A stretch of DNA of 64,000 nt. It comes from Caballeronia cordobensis. GTDB lineage: Bacteria; Pseudomonadota; Gammaproteobacteria; Burkholderiales; Burkholderiaceae. Position numbers and translations under genes: made by a program. Shown here piece after piece: positions 33,510 to 43,264 of this stretch (its first letter is position 1; every line of letters starts with the position of its first letter). Location: the NCBI RefSeq assembly GCF_001544575.2, contig NZ_FCNY02000027.1, positions 32,014 through 96,013 of the forward strand, read 5' to 3'. The notes under the pieces are model-generated. The model was given only the letters and a program-made list of their open reading frames with translations, did not search any database and was not told where the DNA came from.

Positions 33510-33887
33510 ATGGCTCAAGCCGAGAAGGTCTATTCCGACGAGGAAATCCAGCAACGTCTGACGGGTACGCTCGCGCATTGGTATCTCGAGGATGGATGGC
33601 TCAGGCGCAAGTTCAAGACAGAGAGCTGGAAGGGAACGCTTATGGTGGTCAATACGGTAGGGCATCTGGCCGAAGCGGCCTGGCATCATCCGGATTTGAC
33701 GGTTTCTTATGCTTTTGTTGTGGTCAAGCTGAAGACTCATTCTGCCAAGGGCATTACTGATAAGGACTTTGCTTTGGCTTCCAAGATCGAAGAGGTCGTG
33801 CAGTGGCAGCCTGGGAAGGAAGGTGGGCCTCTTGAAGGGACGCCTTCGGATGATCAGCGGTTTCGGTATATCAAGTATGACGGGTAG
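33510..33887 (+). CDS. pterin-4a-carbinolamine dehydratase-like protein
   Basis: A 125-residue PCD/DCoH protein with the active-site motif AEAAWHHPDLTVSY. The start at 33510 follows GGAGG; an in-frame ATG at 33495 would overlap that site. PCD-like genes are part of bacterial H4MPT gene sets, where they may serve pterin metabolism. It is divergent from xoxF. The last third uses T- and G-rich codons, unlike most neighbours, approaching repeat copy 2. Confidence 0.85.
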   Translation: MAQAEKVYSDEEIQQRLTGTLAHWYLEDGWLRRKFKTESWKGTLMVVNTVGHLAEAAWHHPDLTVSYAFVVVKLKTHSAKGITDKDFALASKIEEVVQWQPGKEGGPLEGTPSDDQRFRYIKYDG

Positions 33888-33919
33888 GGGTTTGGGTTTG
33901 CTTTTTGGTTTTGGTTTAG

Positions 33920-34527
33920 GTGGAACTTGCTTTGGTGTCGGTCTATTAGCACTGCCCCTCCCCGGGGCGGGGGTAACTTTCTTTGCTGCTGCAAAGAAAG
34001 TCACCAAAGAAAGCAGCCTTCTCACCGCCCGCGGTCACACGCACGTTGGCCACTCTTCTCCTCCGGGAACGGCCCTCGCCTAAAGAGTGCCCCCATAGGC
34101 CCAATCGGGCTTGGATCGCGCACGATCCGTCACATCGCGCCGCTTAACGAACCGGTACAGCCATTTCAAGCTCCGGCCCGCTTCGCGGCCGATGGGCTAA
34201 TCGGGTTTGCGTGCGCATTCGTGTCCCACTGGTTTCCCTCTCATACCCAGCGGCAGCGCAAAGCGCTGTGCCGAAGCTATTTCGTGCTGAACCAGCGCGC
34301 TCAAAGTTATGGCTTGTCAGACCGTGCGCGATCCAAGCCCGATTGGGCCTGTGAGGGCACTCTTTAGGCGAGGGCCGTTCCCCGAGGAGAAAAGTGGCCA
34401 AACTGCGTGTGACCGCGGGCGGTGACAAAGCTGCTTTCTTTGGTGACTTTCTTTGCAGCAGCAAAGAAAGTTACCCCCGCCCCGGGGAGGGGCAGTGCTA
34501 ATAAACCAACAACAAAGCAAGTTCCAC
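33920..34527. repeat. inverted-repeat element, copy 2 (orientation A, best preserved)
   Basis: The reference copy. Terminal inverted repeats of 181 bp (33944-34124 and 34323-34503) flank a 198-bp directional core; the ends extend outward by about 24 bp as GTGGAACTTGC / GCAAGTTCCAC. Each arm contains the 10-bp-stem palindrome CTTTCTTTGC-TGCT-GCAAAGAAAG and CCCCTCCCCGGGGCGGGG. The core contains the stem CAGCGC-AAA-GCGCTG. It separates the pcd-like gene from mptG in a 757-bp gene-free gap whose last 117 bp (34528-34644) are A/C-rich. Confidence 0.9.
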
Positions 34528-34644
34528 GAAACCAAAACAAAAACCGAAAACCGAAAAGCAAAAACCAAAACCAGATCAAAACCTGGTACAGGATTTGCCT
34601 AACCCCCAAAGCCCCAAAAAACCCCGCCGCAAAAAAGGACCTCG

Positions 34645-35700
34645 ATGCCATCCCCCGGACGCCTGACCCCGCCCTCAGCGATCACAGTCGAGTCCCCATC
34701 GCGCCTGCATCTCGGCTTCATCGATCCGAACGGCTCGCTGGGCCGCACCTTCGGCAGCATCGGTCTCGCCATCGACGCGCACGCGACGCGCATCACCGCG
34801 CGTCAAGCGCCCGCATCACGACGCAACGATCCGCGAATCGAAGGCACCACGAGCGATGCCCAGCGCGCCCGCATAGCGCATTACCTAAGGCAGCTCCACA
34901 CCGCGCTAGGTGAAAGCGGAGAAGACGGCCCGACGATCGACATCGAGGTGCACGAAACACCTCGCCCTCACACGGGGCTAGGCTCCGGCACGCAACTCGC
35001 CCTCGCGCTCGGCACCGCCTTCGCCCGCGTCAAAGGCCACGCGGCCAGCACCGCCGATATCGCCAGAATCCTCGCGCGCGGCGCACGCTCCGGCATCGGC
35101 ATACATGGCTTCGATCACGGCGGACTGATTGTCGATGGCGGCCGCAACGCGTCCACGACAACATCGACGGCACTGCCGCCGCTCATCGCACGTCAGCCGT
35201 TTCCCGAAGCATGGCGCGTCCTGCTCATCGACGACACCTCGCGCGAAGGCCTGCACGGCGACGAGGAAAAACGCGGCCTCGCATCGCTCGCGCCCTTTCC
35301 GGCGACGCTCGCCGCGCATCTCTCGCATCTCGTCCTGATGCGAATCCTGCCCGCGGTCGCGGAACACGACTTCGACACCTTCGCCGACGCCCTCTGCGAT
35401 ATGCAGCACACCATCGGTGAATACTTCGCGCCCGTGCAAGGCGGCGTGTTCGCGAGCCCCGCCGTCGCGCGCGCGCTCGAAGCCGTCGCCGCCGAGCAGA
35501 AAGCCGGCATCGGACAGACCTCGTGGGGACCCGTCGGCTTCGCCTTCGTCGCGAGCGCGCAGGATGCCGAGCGCGCCCGCGCCGCAGCCGAACGCGTGTC
35601 GCAAGGCGCGCCGCTCGCCTTCACCCTCGCAGCGGGACGCAACAGAGGCGCGACCTGGCGCGCGGCCGAGCCGCGCCAGCACGGGGCGAACGCCGCCTGA
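34645..35700 (+). CDS. mptG: beta-ribofuranosylaminobenzene 5'-phosphate synthase
   Basis: A 351-residue GHMP-kinase-like protein: PSRLHLGFIDPNGSLGRTFGSIGLAID, then a phosphate-binding loop HTGLGSGTQLALALG and SGIGIHGFDHGGLIVDGG. The enzyme joins p-hydroxybenzoate or pABA to PRPP with loss of CO2 in the committed step of methanopterin synthesis. The start at 34645 follows AAGGACCTCG. It begins the forward operon mptG-mtdB-ATP-grasp-mch-ATP-grasp-citG-like. Confidence 0.92.
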   Translation: MPSPGRLTPPSAITVESPSRLHLGFIDPNGSLGRTFGSIGLAIDAHATRITARQAPASRRNDPRIEGTTSDAQRARIAHYLRQLHTALGESGEDGPTIDIEVHETPRPHTGLGSGTQLALALGTAFARVKGHAASTADIARILARGARSGIGIHGFDHGGLIVDGGRNASTTTSTALPPLIARQPFPEAWRVLLIDDTSREGLHGDEEKRGLASLAPFPATLAAHLSHLVLMRILPAVAEHDFDTFADALCDMQHTIGEYFAPVQGGVFASPAVARALEAVAAEQKAGIGQTSWGPVGFAFVASAQDAERARAAAERVSQGAPLAFTLAAGRNRGATWRAAEPRQHGANAA

Positions 35701-35737
35701 ACAGAGACATCACCACACGACAAACGAGTCCATCGCC

Positions 35738-36667
35738 ATGCCCGAAGCCACCGAACGACCCTACGTCCTGCACATGTTCACCGCGACGCCGCAAATGAGC
35801 CCGTTCGATGTGAACATGGCCGCCGATGCCGGCTATCAGATCCTCGTGCCCTACTGCAACGTCGGCGAGGACAGCGTCGTGCAGCTCACGCAGGATGCGA
35901 TCTTCTCGCGCGGGCCGAAAGGCGTGTCGCGCACCGGCATCTTCATCGGCGGACGCGACGTGATGCTCGCCGCCGACATGCTCGAAAGAGCGCGCAACGC
36001 AATGGTCCCGCCCTTCGAAGTCTCGGTCTTCGCCGATCCGAGCGGCGCGTACACAACCGCCGCCGCGCTCGTCGCGCTCGCGGAAAAGCATCTGAGGACC
36101 GCGCATTCCGTCGATCTCGGCGGCAAGCGCGTGCTGATTCTCGGCGGCACGGGCGCGGTCGGGCGCGTCGCGGCGGCGATGGCCGCGTCGCTCGGCGCGG
36201 ATGTCGCGGTCGCCAGCCATTCGAGCCAGTCGCGCGCCACGCAAGTGAGCGACGAAATCAACCGGCGCTTCGATATCGCGACCTCGGGCGTCGCGACCGG
36301 CACGCCCGATCAACTGCATCGCGAACTCGCGCGCGCGGAAGTCGTGTTCGCGACCGCGGTGGCCGGCGTGCAGGTGATGACCTCCGCCGATCTCGCGCAT
36401 GGCAGGAATCTGCTGATCGCCGCCGACGTCAACGCCGTGCCGCCCGAAGGCATCGCGGGCGTCAACGTCATGGACGACGGCAAGCCACTCGCGGGCGCGG
36501 CGCGTTCGGACGCGGTCGGCATCGGCGCGCTCGCCATCGGCAACGTGAAGTATCAGGCGGAGCATCGGCTCTTCCTGCGCATGCGCACTGGCGGCAAGCC
36601 CGTGTATCTCGGCTTTCCCGAGGCCTTCGACGAAGCGCGCGCGATCGTCGCGGGACAAAGCTCATGA
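35738..36667 (+). CDS. mtdB: methylene-H4MPT dehydrogenase MtdB
   Basis: A 309-residue NAD(P)-dependent dehydrogenase. It starts RPYVLHMFTATPQMSPFDVNMAADAGY and has the Rossmann motif KRVLILGGTGAVGRVAAAMAASLGA near the middle. It oxidises methylene-H4MPT to methenyl-H4MPT in the cytoplasm. The ATG at 35738 matches the family start; the upstream in-frame stretch overlaps mptG and is not real. Its stop overlaps the next ATG. Confidence 0.93.
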   Translation: MPEATERPYVLHMFTATPQMSPFDVNMAADAGYQILVPYCNVGEDSVVQLTQDAIFSRGPKGVSRTGIFIGGRDVMLAADMLERARNAMVPPFEVSVFADPSGAYTTAAALVALAEKHLRTAHSVDLGGKRVLILGGTGAVGRVAAAMAASLGADVAVASHSSQSRATQVSDEINRRFDIATSGVATGTPDQLHRELARAEVVFATAVAGVQVMTSADLAHGRNLLIAADVNAVPPEGIAGVNVMDDGKPLAGAARSDAVGIGALAIGNVKYQAEHRLFLRMRTGGKPVYLGFPEAFDEARAIVAGQSS

Positions 36668-37827
36668 TGACGCGCGCGCCGCGCGTGGCCGTCGCCGGGT
36701 TGTCGGCGCGCCTCGTCGCGCAGTCGGCGGCGCGCGCGGGGCTGAACGTCGTCGCGCTCGATATCTTCGGCGACCGCGACACGCGCGAGCACGCGGGCAT
36801 GTGGTTCGATATCGGCGCTGCAGGCGGACAAGGGCTTTTGATCGATCGCGCGCGTCTTTTCGATGCGCTCGAACACGCCGCGCGCCTGCCACGCATGCTC
36901 GGCCTCATCGTCACGAGTGGCCTCGAACCGCTTGCCGATGAACTCTCGTGCGCACCGCGCGTGCCGCGCTTCATCGGCAACGGCGCGCAGGCGGCGGCGG
37001 TGCGCGATCCGCGGCGCTTTTTCGCGCTGCTTGACGAAGCGCATATTGCACACCCGGAGGTGCGTCATACGCGGCCCGCCGACCCGCGCGGCTGGCTCGT
37101 GAAGCGCTCCGACGGCTGCGGCGGCACGCATATCCAATGGGCGAGCGATGTCGAACGCGTGCCCGACGGCGCGTATTTCCAGCGGCTCGCGCAAGGCCGT
37201 TCGATGTCCGCGCTTTTCGTCGCGGCGCATCGCGAGGCATCGGTGATGGGTTTCGCGGAGCAACTGACGGTCGAAGCCGGCCGGTTGCCCTTCGTGCACG
37301 CCGGCTCGCTCGGGCCGGTGCAACTGCCGCAGCGCATCGCCGCGCGCATCGTCGAGGCGATCGAACGAATCGTCTGGCAGACGGACCTCACGGGCCTGAA
37401 CAGCATCGATTTTCTGCTCGACGGCGAGACCTTCAGCGTGCTTGAAATCAACACGCGCCCTTCGTCGACGATGGCGCTCTACGAAGCCGCATGGCCCGAC
37501 GCGTGGCCGCGCGGGCTGATCGGCGCGCATCTCGACGCGTGTCTGCACGGCGAGCTGCCGCATGCGCCCGACACGCTCATGCAGGCGCCGCCGCTCTTTG
37601 CCGGGCAGCGCGTCGTGTTCGCGCCCGATGGCTTCACCGCGTCGCGCGCATTCAGCGACGCCTGCTTCGCCGATCCGGCATGCCACGACGTGCCGCTCGT
37701 CGGCGCGCGCATCGAAGCGGGCCAGCCGGTCTGCACGATGACCGCGACGGCCGACGCCTTCCCCGACTTGCGCGACGCGCTGGATCGCGAGTGCGCGCGT
37801 CTTCTGCAACGCATCAATACGGTCTGA
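36664..37827 (+). CDS. ATP-grasp protein of the H4MPT cluster
   Basis: A 387-residue protein with an N-terminal nucleotide-binding-like domain (RVAVAGLSARLVAQSAARAGLNVVALD) and an ATP-grasp core (GWLVKRSDGCGGTHIQW, then NSIDFLLDGETFSVLEINTRPSS with the metal-binding Glu-Asn pair). It is conserved beside mtdB and mch in bacterial H4MPT clusters. It probably ligates an amino acid or carboxylate during cofactor synthesis; the reaction is not established to my knowledge. It overlaps mtdB by 4 bp and mch starts 3 bp after it. Confidence 0.8.
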   Translation: MMTRAPRVAVAGLSARLVAQSAARAGLNVVALDIFGDRDTREHAGMWFDIGAAGGQGLLIDRARLFDALEHAARLPRMLGLIVTSGLEPLADELSCAPRVPRFIGNGAQAAAVRDPRRFFALLDEAHIAHPEVRHTRPADPRGWLVKRSDGCGGTHIQWASDVERVPDGAYFQRLAQGRSMSALFVAAHREASVMGFAEQLTVEAGRLPFVHAGSLGPVQLPQRIAARIVEAIERIVWQTDLTGLNSIDFLLDGETFSVLEINTRPSSTMALYEAAWPDAWPRGLIGAHLDACLHGELPHAPDTLMQAPPLFAGQRVVFAPDGFTASRAFSDACFADPACHDVPLVGARIEAGQPVCTMTATADAFPDLRDALDRECARLLQRINTV

Positions 37828-37830
37828 CTC

Positions 37831-38814
37831 ATGACATCTCCGCCTATCAGCGTCAACGCATCGAGCGAGCGGCTCGTCGCGCGCCTCATCGACGATGCCG
37901 CGCGTCTTGCCGTCGAGATCACGCGCACCGATGGCGGCACCGTCATCGTCGATGCGGGCGTGAACGCGAAAGGCAGCGCCGAAGCGGGCATCCTGATCGC
38001 GCGCATCTGCATGGGCGGGCTCGGACGCGTGGCGCGGCGCGTTGCATTCGATCACGCGCCGCTCTGGCCGGTCTTCATCGAAGTGCATACGAGCAATCCG
38101 GTTCTCGCCTGCCTCGCGAGTCAGTACGCGGGCTGGAGCCTTTCCGCGACGAAAGAACAGACGGGCGGCAAGAAGTTCTTCTCGCTCGGCTCAGGTCCCG
38201 CGCGCGCGCTCGCATGCAAGGAACCGCTTTTCGACGAACTCGGCTACCGCGACCGGAACGATCGCGGCGCGCTCGTGATGGAAGTGGACCGGCTGCCGCC
38301 GCAGGTCGTCATCGACAAGGTGTTGGGCGACTGCGGCCTCGCGCCCGAGCAGCTCGTGATCGCCGTGACGCCGACGCACTCTGTGGCGGGCACGGTGCAA
38401 GTCGTCGCGCGCGTCGTGGAAGTGGCGCTGCACAAGACCCATGTGCTGGGCGTGAGCCTGAGCGAGATCGTGGAAGGCAGCGGCAGCGCGCCCTTGCCGC
38501 CGCCCGCGCCCGACGGCATCCAGGCGATGGGCCGCACCAACGACGCGATTCTCTACGGCGGCCGCGTGCATCTGACCGTGAAAAGCGATGCCGCCGCGAA
38601 GCGTCTCGCGGCCGAACTGCCCTCGTCGAACGCGCGCGATTACGGGCGGCCGTTCGCCGATATCTTCACGTCGTTCAACTACGACTTCTATCAGATCGAC
38701 CCGGCGCTGTTCGCGCCCGCCGAGGTCTGGGTGTCGAGCCTCGAAAGCGGCGCGACGTATCACGGCGGCAAGGTCGATCGCGCGTTGCTCGAAGCGCAAT
38801 GGAGCGCGTCATGA
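37831..38814 (+). CDS. mch: methenyl-H4MPT cyclohydrolase
   Basis: A 327-residue Mch: SVNASSERLVARLIDDAARL at the start, GGTVIVDAGVNAKGSAEAG next, and EQTGGKKFFSLGSGPARALACKEPLF in the middle. It hydrolyses methenyl-H4MPT to N5-formyl-H4MPT. Length and motifs are typical. Its stop overlaps the next gene start (ATGA), so translation is coupled. Confidence 0.95.
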   Translation: MTSPPISVNASSERLVARLIDDAARLAVEITRTDGGTVIVDAGVNAKGSAEAGILIARICMGGLGRVARRVAFDHAPLWPVFIEVHTSNPVLACLASQYAGWSLSATKEQTGGKKFFSLGSGPARALACKEPLFDELGYRDRNDRGALVMEVDRLPPQVVIDKVLGDCGLAPEQLVIAVTPTHSVAGTVQVVARVVEVALHKTHVLGVSLSEIVEGSGSAPLPPPAPDGIQAMGRTNDAILYGGRVHLTVKSDAAAKRLAAELPSSNARDYGRPFADIFTSFNYDFYQIDPALFAPAEVWVSSLESGATYHGGKVDRALLEAQWSAS

Positions 38815-39735
38815 GCCTGCCGGCGTTGCGCGTGGCCATCATGACCGACGAAACCGGCTGGCACACCAGCCGCCTTAGAAAAGCGTTTCGCGCGCGCGGC
38901 GTGGAGGCGCGTTGCGTCGATCTCGCGGATTGCCGCATCGATACGACCTGGCCGCCTCACGGCCTTGCGATTCCCGGCTACGGCCACACGCTGCCCGACG
39001 CGGTGTTCGTGCGCGGCATCGCGGGCGGCACGTTCGAGCAGGTGACGTTGCGGCTCGGCATTCTTCACGCGCTGCGCGAATGCGGCGTGCCGGTTTATAA
39101 CGATGCGCGCGCGATCGAGCGCAGCGTCGACAAATCGATGACGAGCTTTCTGCTCAACCGCTACGGCGTGCCGACGCCCGCGACGTGGGCCGCCGAATCC
39201 GCCGCGCATGCGCAGCGCGTGCTGATGCGCGAGGCCGCGGCGGGCCGTCAGGTCGTGATGAAACCGCTTTTCGGCTCGCAGGGTAAAGGCCTCAGGAAGC
39301 CCGGCGTGCGTCTGCCCTCGCTCAAACCGTTCAGCCAGGTCGCGTATCTGCAGCGTTATGTCGATGCGGGCGCGCCCGGTTTCGACTGGCGCGTGCTCGT
39401 GATCGGCGGCCGGGCGCTCGCGGCGATGAAGCGCGTCGGCGGCGACGACTGGATCCACAACTTCGCGCGCGGCGCGCGCTGCGAGCCGGCGGACATCACG
39501 CCCGCGCTCGCCGATATCGCCGTTCGCGCAACCGCGGCGCTCGGGCTCGATTACGCGGGCGTCGATCTCATTCCAGCCGAAGGCGGGCGGCCCGTCGTGC
39601 TCGAAGTGAACGGCGTCGCGGCGTGGCGCGGCCTGCAATCGGTGACGCCGCTCGATATCGCGACCTTGCTCGTCGACGATCTGCTCGACCGCAAGCTGCC
39701 CCGATCGACGGGCGCGCTCGCGCTCGCCAGCGGCG

Positions 39736-39749
<14 letters not shown>
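38811..39749 (+). CDS. RimK-like ATP-grasp glutamate ligase (MptN-type)
   Basis: A 312-residue ATP-grasp ligase: ARAIERSVDKSMTSFLLNRYGVPTP, then VVMKPLFGSQGKGLRKPG, and DYAGVDLIPAEGG followed by VLEVNGVAAWRGLQ. This is the RimK/MptN fold used to add glutamate to pterin or furan cofactors. In this cluster it may glutamylate H4MPT or methylofuran, which carries several glutamates. The ATG at 38811 is chosen for its ATGA overlap with mch. The next gene starts inside its last codons. Confidence 0.85.
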
Positions 39750-40608
<859 letters not shown>

Positions 40609-40632
40609 AGCGCGCCGTGCGCGGACGAAAAT

Positions 40633-40647
40633 TGGCACGGAACATGT
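40633..40647 (+). promoter_or_regulatory. possible sigma-54 promoter of fae
   Basis: TTGGCACG is a perfect -24 element, and exactly 10 bp after its GG the -12 reads GT instead of GC (TGGCACGGAACATGT). It lies about 132 bp before the fae start in a 170-bp gap. The -12 mismatch makes it weaker than the xoxF and pqqA promoters. Confidence 0.4.
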
Positions 40648-40778
40648 TAGGAAGTTCGCGGTTGAGCGGTCGCATCGTGAATCGGGCGCACCGCGAGCCT
40701 TGCGCGGCTTGAGGGTCAACCGTCGCGAGTCGAGAGCAAGTCGCTAGTCCCTAGAACCAAATCCACTGGAGGAACAGC

Positions 40779-41288
40779 ATGGCCAAGATCAACCGCGTCC
40801 TGGTAGGAGAGTCGCTCGTCGGCGATGGCAACGAGGTCGCACACATCGACTTGATCATCGGACCGCGAGGTTCAGCTGCAGAGACCGCGTTCTGCCACGC
40901 GCTCACGAACAACAAGGATGGCTTCACGTCGCTGCTCGCCGTGGTCGCACCGAATCTGATGACCAAGCCGAACACGATTCTCTTCAACAAGGTGACGATC
41001 AAGGGCGCGAAGCAGGCCGTGCAGATGTTCGGCCCGGCGCAGCGTGCGGTGGCGATGGCGGTGGCCGACAGCGTCGAAAGCGGCGTGATTCCCGCCGACG
41101 AAGCCGACGATCTTTTTATTTGCGTCGGCGTGTTCATCCACTGGGACGCCAGCGACGATCAGAAGATCCACGACTTCAATTATCAGGCGACGAAGGAATC
41201 GATCGAGCGCGCGGTGGCGGGCGAGCCGTCGTCGAAGGATGTAGTATCGAAGAAGGGATCGATGTCGCATCCGTTCTCGCCGAGTTGA
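40779..41288 (+). CDS. fae: formaldehyde-activating enzyme Fae
   Basis: A 169-residue Fae. The active-site His22 lies in EVAHIDLIIGPRGS, and NTILFNKVTIKGAKQAVQMFGPAQ is diagnostic. Fae condenses formaldehyde with H4MPT to methylene-H4MPT, linking XoxF output to MtdB and Mch. The start follows GGAGGAACAGC. The gene stands alone with its own upstream region. Confidence 0.96.
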   Translation: MAKINRVLVGESLVGDGNEVAHIDLIIGPRGSAAETAFCHALTNNKDGFTSLLAVVAPNLMTKPNTILFNKVTIKGAKQAVQMFGPAQRAVAMAVADSVESGVIPADEADDLFICVGVFIHWDASDDQKIHDFNYQATKESIERAVAGEPSSKDVVSKKGSMSHPFSPS

Positions 41289-41370
41289 TTTTTTCTTGCT
41301 TGTGGCCGGTGCGTGGGGTGTGTCTGCGTGCCGGCTGTTACGGCTTTATTAAAACTATGAGGCTCATCGC

Positions 41371-41775
41371 ATGATCCCAAGTTGTCGCGCGCTGACGGTG
41401 GTGGCGTTCCTCTCGCTGATTTCATCGCTTTCGATCGCCGCGACGGGCGGCGGCGGTAGCGGTGCTGCGCCCGCAAAGACGCATGATTATCCGACCGAAG
41501 GGCGCGTGGAATATGTCCTCGGGTGCATGGAGGATAACGGGCGCGAATTCGCCAACGTTTATAAGTGTTCGTGTGCGATCGACAGGATCGCGAAAGTGCT
41601 TCCTTATGATGATTTTGTCGAGCAATCGACGTTTTCTAAGTACGCTACGCTGGGTGGGGAAGGTGGGGCTGAGTTTCGGGTAGATCGGGCTAAGGCTCAG
41701 ACCAAGAAGTTTCGAGAATTGCAGAAGGATGCGTTTAGGGCATGCGGGATTCAAGCTGCTGCTGCAGCCAAGTGA
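41371..41775 (+). CDS. small secreted protein, unknown function
   Basis: A 134-residue protein with a signal peptide (1-24) and a Gly-rich linker. The mature part has three or four cysteines (VLGCMEDNG, YKCSCAID, FRACGIQ), so disulfides are likely in the periplasm. I do not recognise the family by name. It follows fae by 82 bp and lies before repeat copy 3; its 3' half is G/T-rich. It may be a periplasmic helper for methanol oxidation, a guess from position. Confidence 0.7.
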   Translation: MIPSCRALTVVAFLSLISSLSIAATGGGGSGAAPAKTHDYPTEGRVEYVLGCMEDNGREFANVYKCSCAIDRIAKVLPYDDFVEQSTFSKYATLGGEGGAEFRVDRAKAQTKKFRELQKDAFRACGIQAAAAAK

Positions 41776-41789
41776 GCTTTCTTTTGGTG

Positions 41790-42393
41790 GGTCCCGTTTT
41801 GGTGTTGGTTTATTAGCACTGCCCCTCCCCGGGGCGGGGGTAACTTTCTTTGCTGCTGCAAAGAAAGTCACCAAAGAAAGCAGCTTTCTCACCGCCCGCG
41901 GTCACACGCACGTTGGCCATTTTTCTCCTCGGAGAACGGCCCTCGCCTAAAGAGTGCCCTCACAAACCCAATCGGGCTTGGATCGCGCACGGTCTGACAA
42001 GACATAACTTTGAGCGCGCTGGTTCAGCACGAAATAGCTTCGGCACAGCGCTGCGCGCTGCCGCGGGGTATGCGAGGGAAACCAGCGAACACGAGTGCAC
42101 TCGCATACCCGATTAACCCATCGGCCGCGAAGCGGGCTGGAGCTTGAAATGGCTGTACCAATGAATTAAGTGGCGCGATGCGACAGACCGTGCGCGATCC
42201 AAGCCCGGTGGGTCCTTCGAGGGCGACACTTAGGCGAGGGCCGTTCCCCGAGGAGAAGAATGGCCAACGTGCGTGTGACCGCGGGCGGTGACAAAGCTGC
42301 TTTCTTTGGTGACTTTCTTTGCAGCAGCAAAGAAAGTTACCCCCGCCCCGGGGAGGGGCAGTGCTAATAGACCGACACGAAAGCAAGTTCCAC
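41790..42393. repeat. inverted-repeat element, copy 3 (orientation B)
   Basis: TATTAGCAC (41811) to GTGCTAATA (42369), 559 bp, plus outer GGTCCCGTTTT and GCAAGTTCCAC ends. The core runs opposite to copies 1, 2, 4 and 6: GGTCTGACAAG comes first and the AGCGGGCTGGAGCTTGAAATG part later. The stem CAGCGC-TGC-GCGCTG has the same arms but a different loop from other copies. It lies between convergent genes and fills the 636-bp gap. Confidence 0.9.
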
Positions 42394-42411
42394 GAAAACC
42401 AACCCAAAACC

Positions 42412-42897
42412 TCACTCCCTAACATACCCTCTCCCAATCCATGCAAGGCTTGCGGAGCCGCTACCTCCGCACAAACCCTCGACGCGTCGCCGTCGCTCAA
42501 TCACCACACCCACCGCATCCACATCATCAAACTTCGCCGGCTTGGCCAACGAAACCCTCACCCAATGCGCGCCAAAATCCGCGATGACCAACTGCGCGAT
42601 GCGCTCCGCCAGCGCCTCCAGCAACTGCAACCCATGCGACGCGAAAAGCGAAAGAACCGCCTCCCGCACTGCCGCATAATTGACCGTATCCTCGATGCGA
42701 TCCGTCGCACACGCGCGAAGCGAAGGCACGCCGATAGCAAGATCCAATCGCACCGGCTGCGGATCATGCAGCTCCGAAGAGTCGATGCCGATCACGGTCT
42801 GCCCGGTCAGCCCTTCGATATAGACGATATCCATCGCGCCATCAGCAGGTTGCGGCGCAACATAAACAGCTTCGCGGATCGGTTCGAATCGGCCCAT
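42412..42897 (-). CDS. dihydroneopterin aldolase-like protein
   Basis: A 161-residue FolB/FolX-fold protein: DIVYIEGLTGQTVIGI at the first strand, then ATDRIEDTVNYAAVREAV, LLEALAERIAQLVI and VRVSLAKPAKF. In H4MPT producers a FolB-like enzyme can open dihydroneopterin in pterin synthesis; folate synthesis is the alternative. The ATG at 42897 is chosen for length; its ribosome-binding site is weak, and a start nearer the conserved DIVYIEG is possible. The C-terminal 25 residues (GLCGGSGSASLAWIGRGYVRE) are low-complexity next to repeat copy 3. Confidence 0.8.
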   Translation of the reverse strand: MGRFEPIREAVYVAPQPADGAMDIVYIEGLTGQTVIGIDSSELHDPQPVRLDLAIGVPSLRACATDRIEDTVNYAAVREAVLSLFASHGLQLLEALAERIAQLVIADFGAHWVRVSLAKPAKFDDVDAVGVVIERRRRVEGLCGGSGSASLAWIGRGYVRE

Positions 42898-43022
42898 GTG
42901 CTCATCGCCGCTTAAAGCGGTCCCTGTGATGGATGGTAGAAAACCCGGCAACCTGCGCCGAATGCATCCGTAAGGAGCAAGCAAAAAACGGGCGCGTTCG
43001 AGCTTCTCTATGCGACTCCTTA

Positions 43023-43051
43023 TTGAACCGATGCGTCATAGGATGTAAAGT
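43023..43051 (+). promoter_or_regulatory. sigma-70-type promoter of the sigma-54 activator gene
   Basis: TTGAAC (43023-43028), a 17-bp spacer and TAAAGT (43046-43051) stand about 210 bp before the activator start, in the 367-bp gap 42898-43264. Apart from this promoter I see nothing else clear in that gap. Confidence 0.5.
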
Positions 43052-43264
43052 TTTTGAGAACCGGGCCGGATCGGGCTTTGAAAAGCCATTCGTACAGCAC
43101 TGGACACCACCGATCCCCCGGCCACGAGGCGCGCCTGCAAGCGGAACACGCGTAAAACAGGCAGGCAAAGCCGCAGCGCCAACGTAGAACACAACAGATT
43201 CGGCGCCGGACGGCCGCGCGGATAACCGCGCACCGGAAACGCGGCGCAACGGAGACTTGCCCCC

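Noticed and set aside
42898..42930. A minus-strand GG-N10-GC match just upstream of the folB-like gene as a sigma-54 promoter
   Set aside because: The flanking bases do not fit TGGCACG/TTGCA and the start of transcription would fall too close to or inside the coding start.
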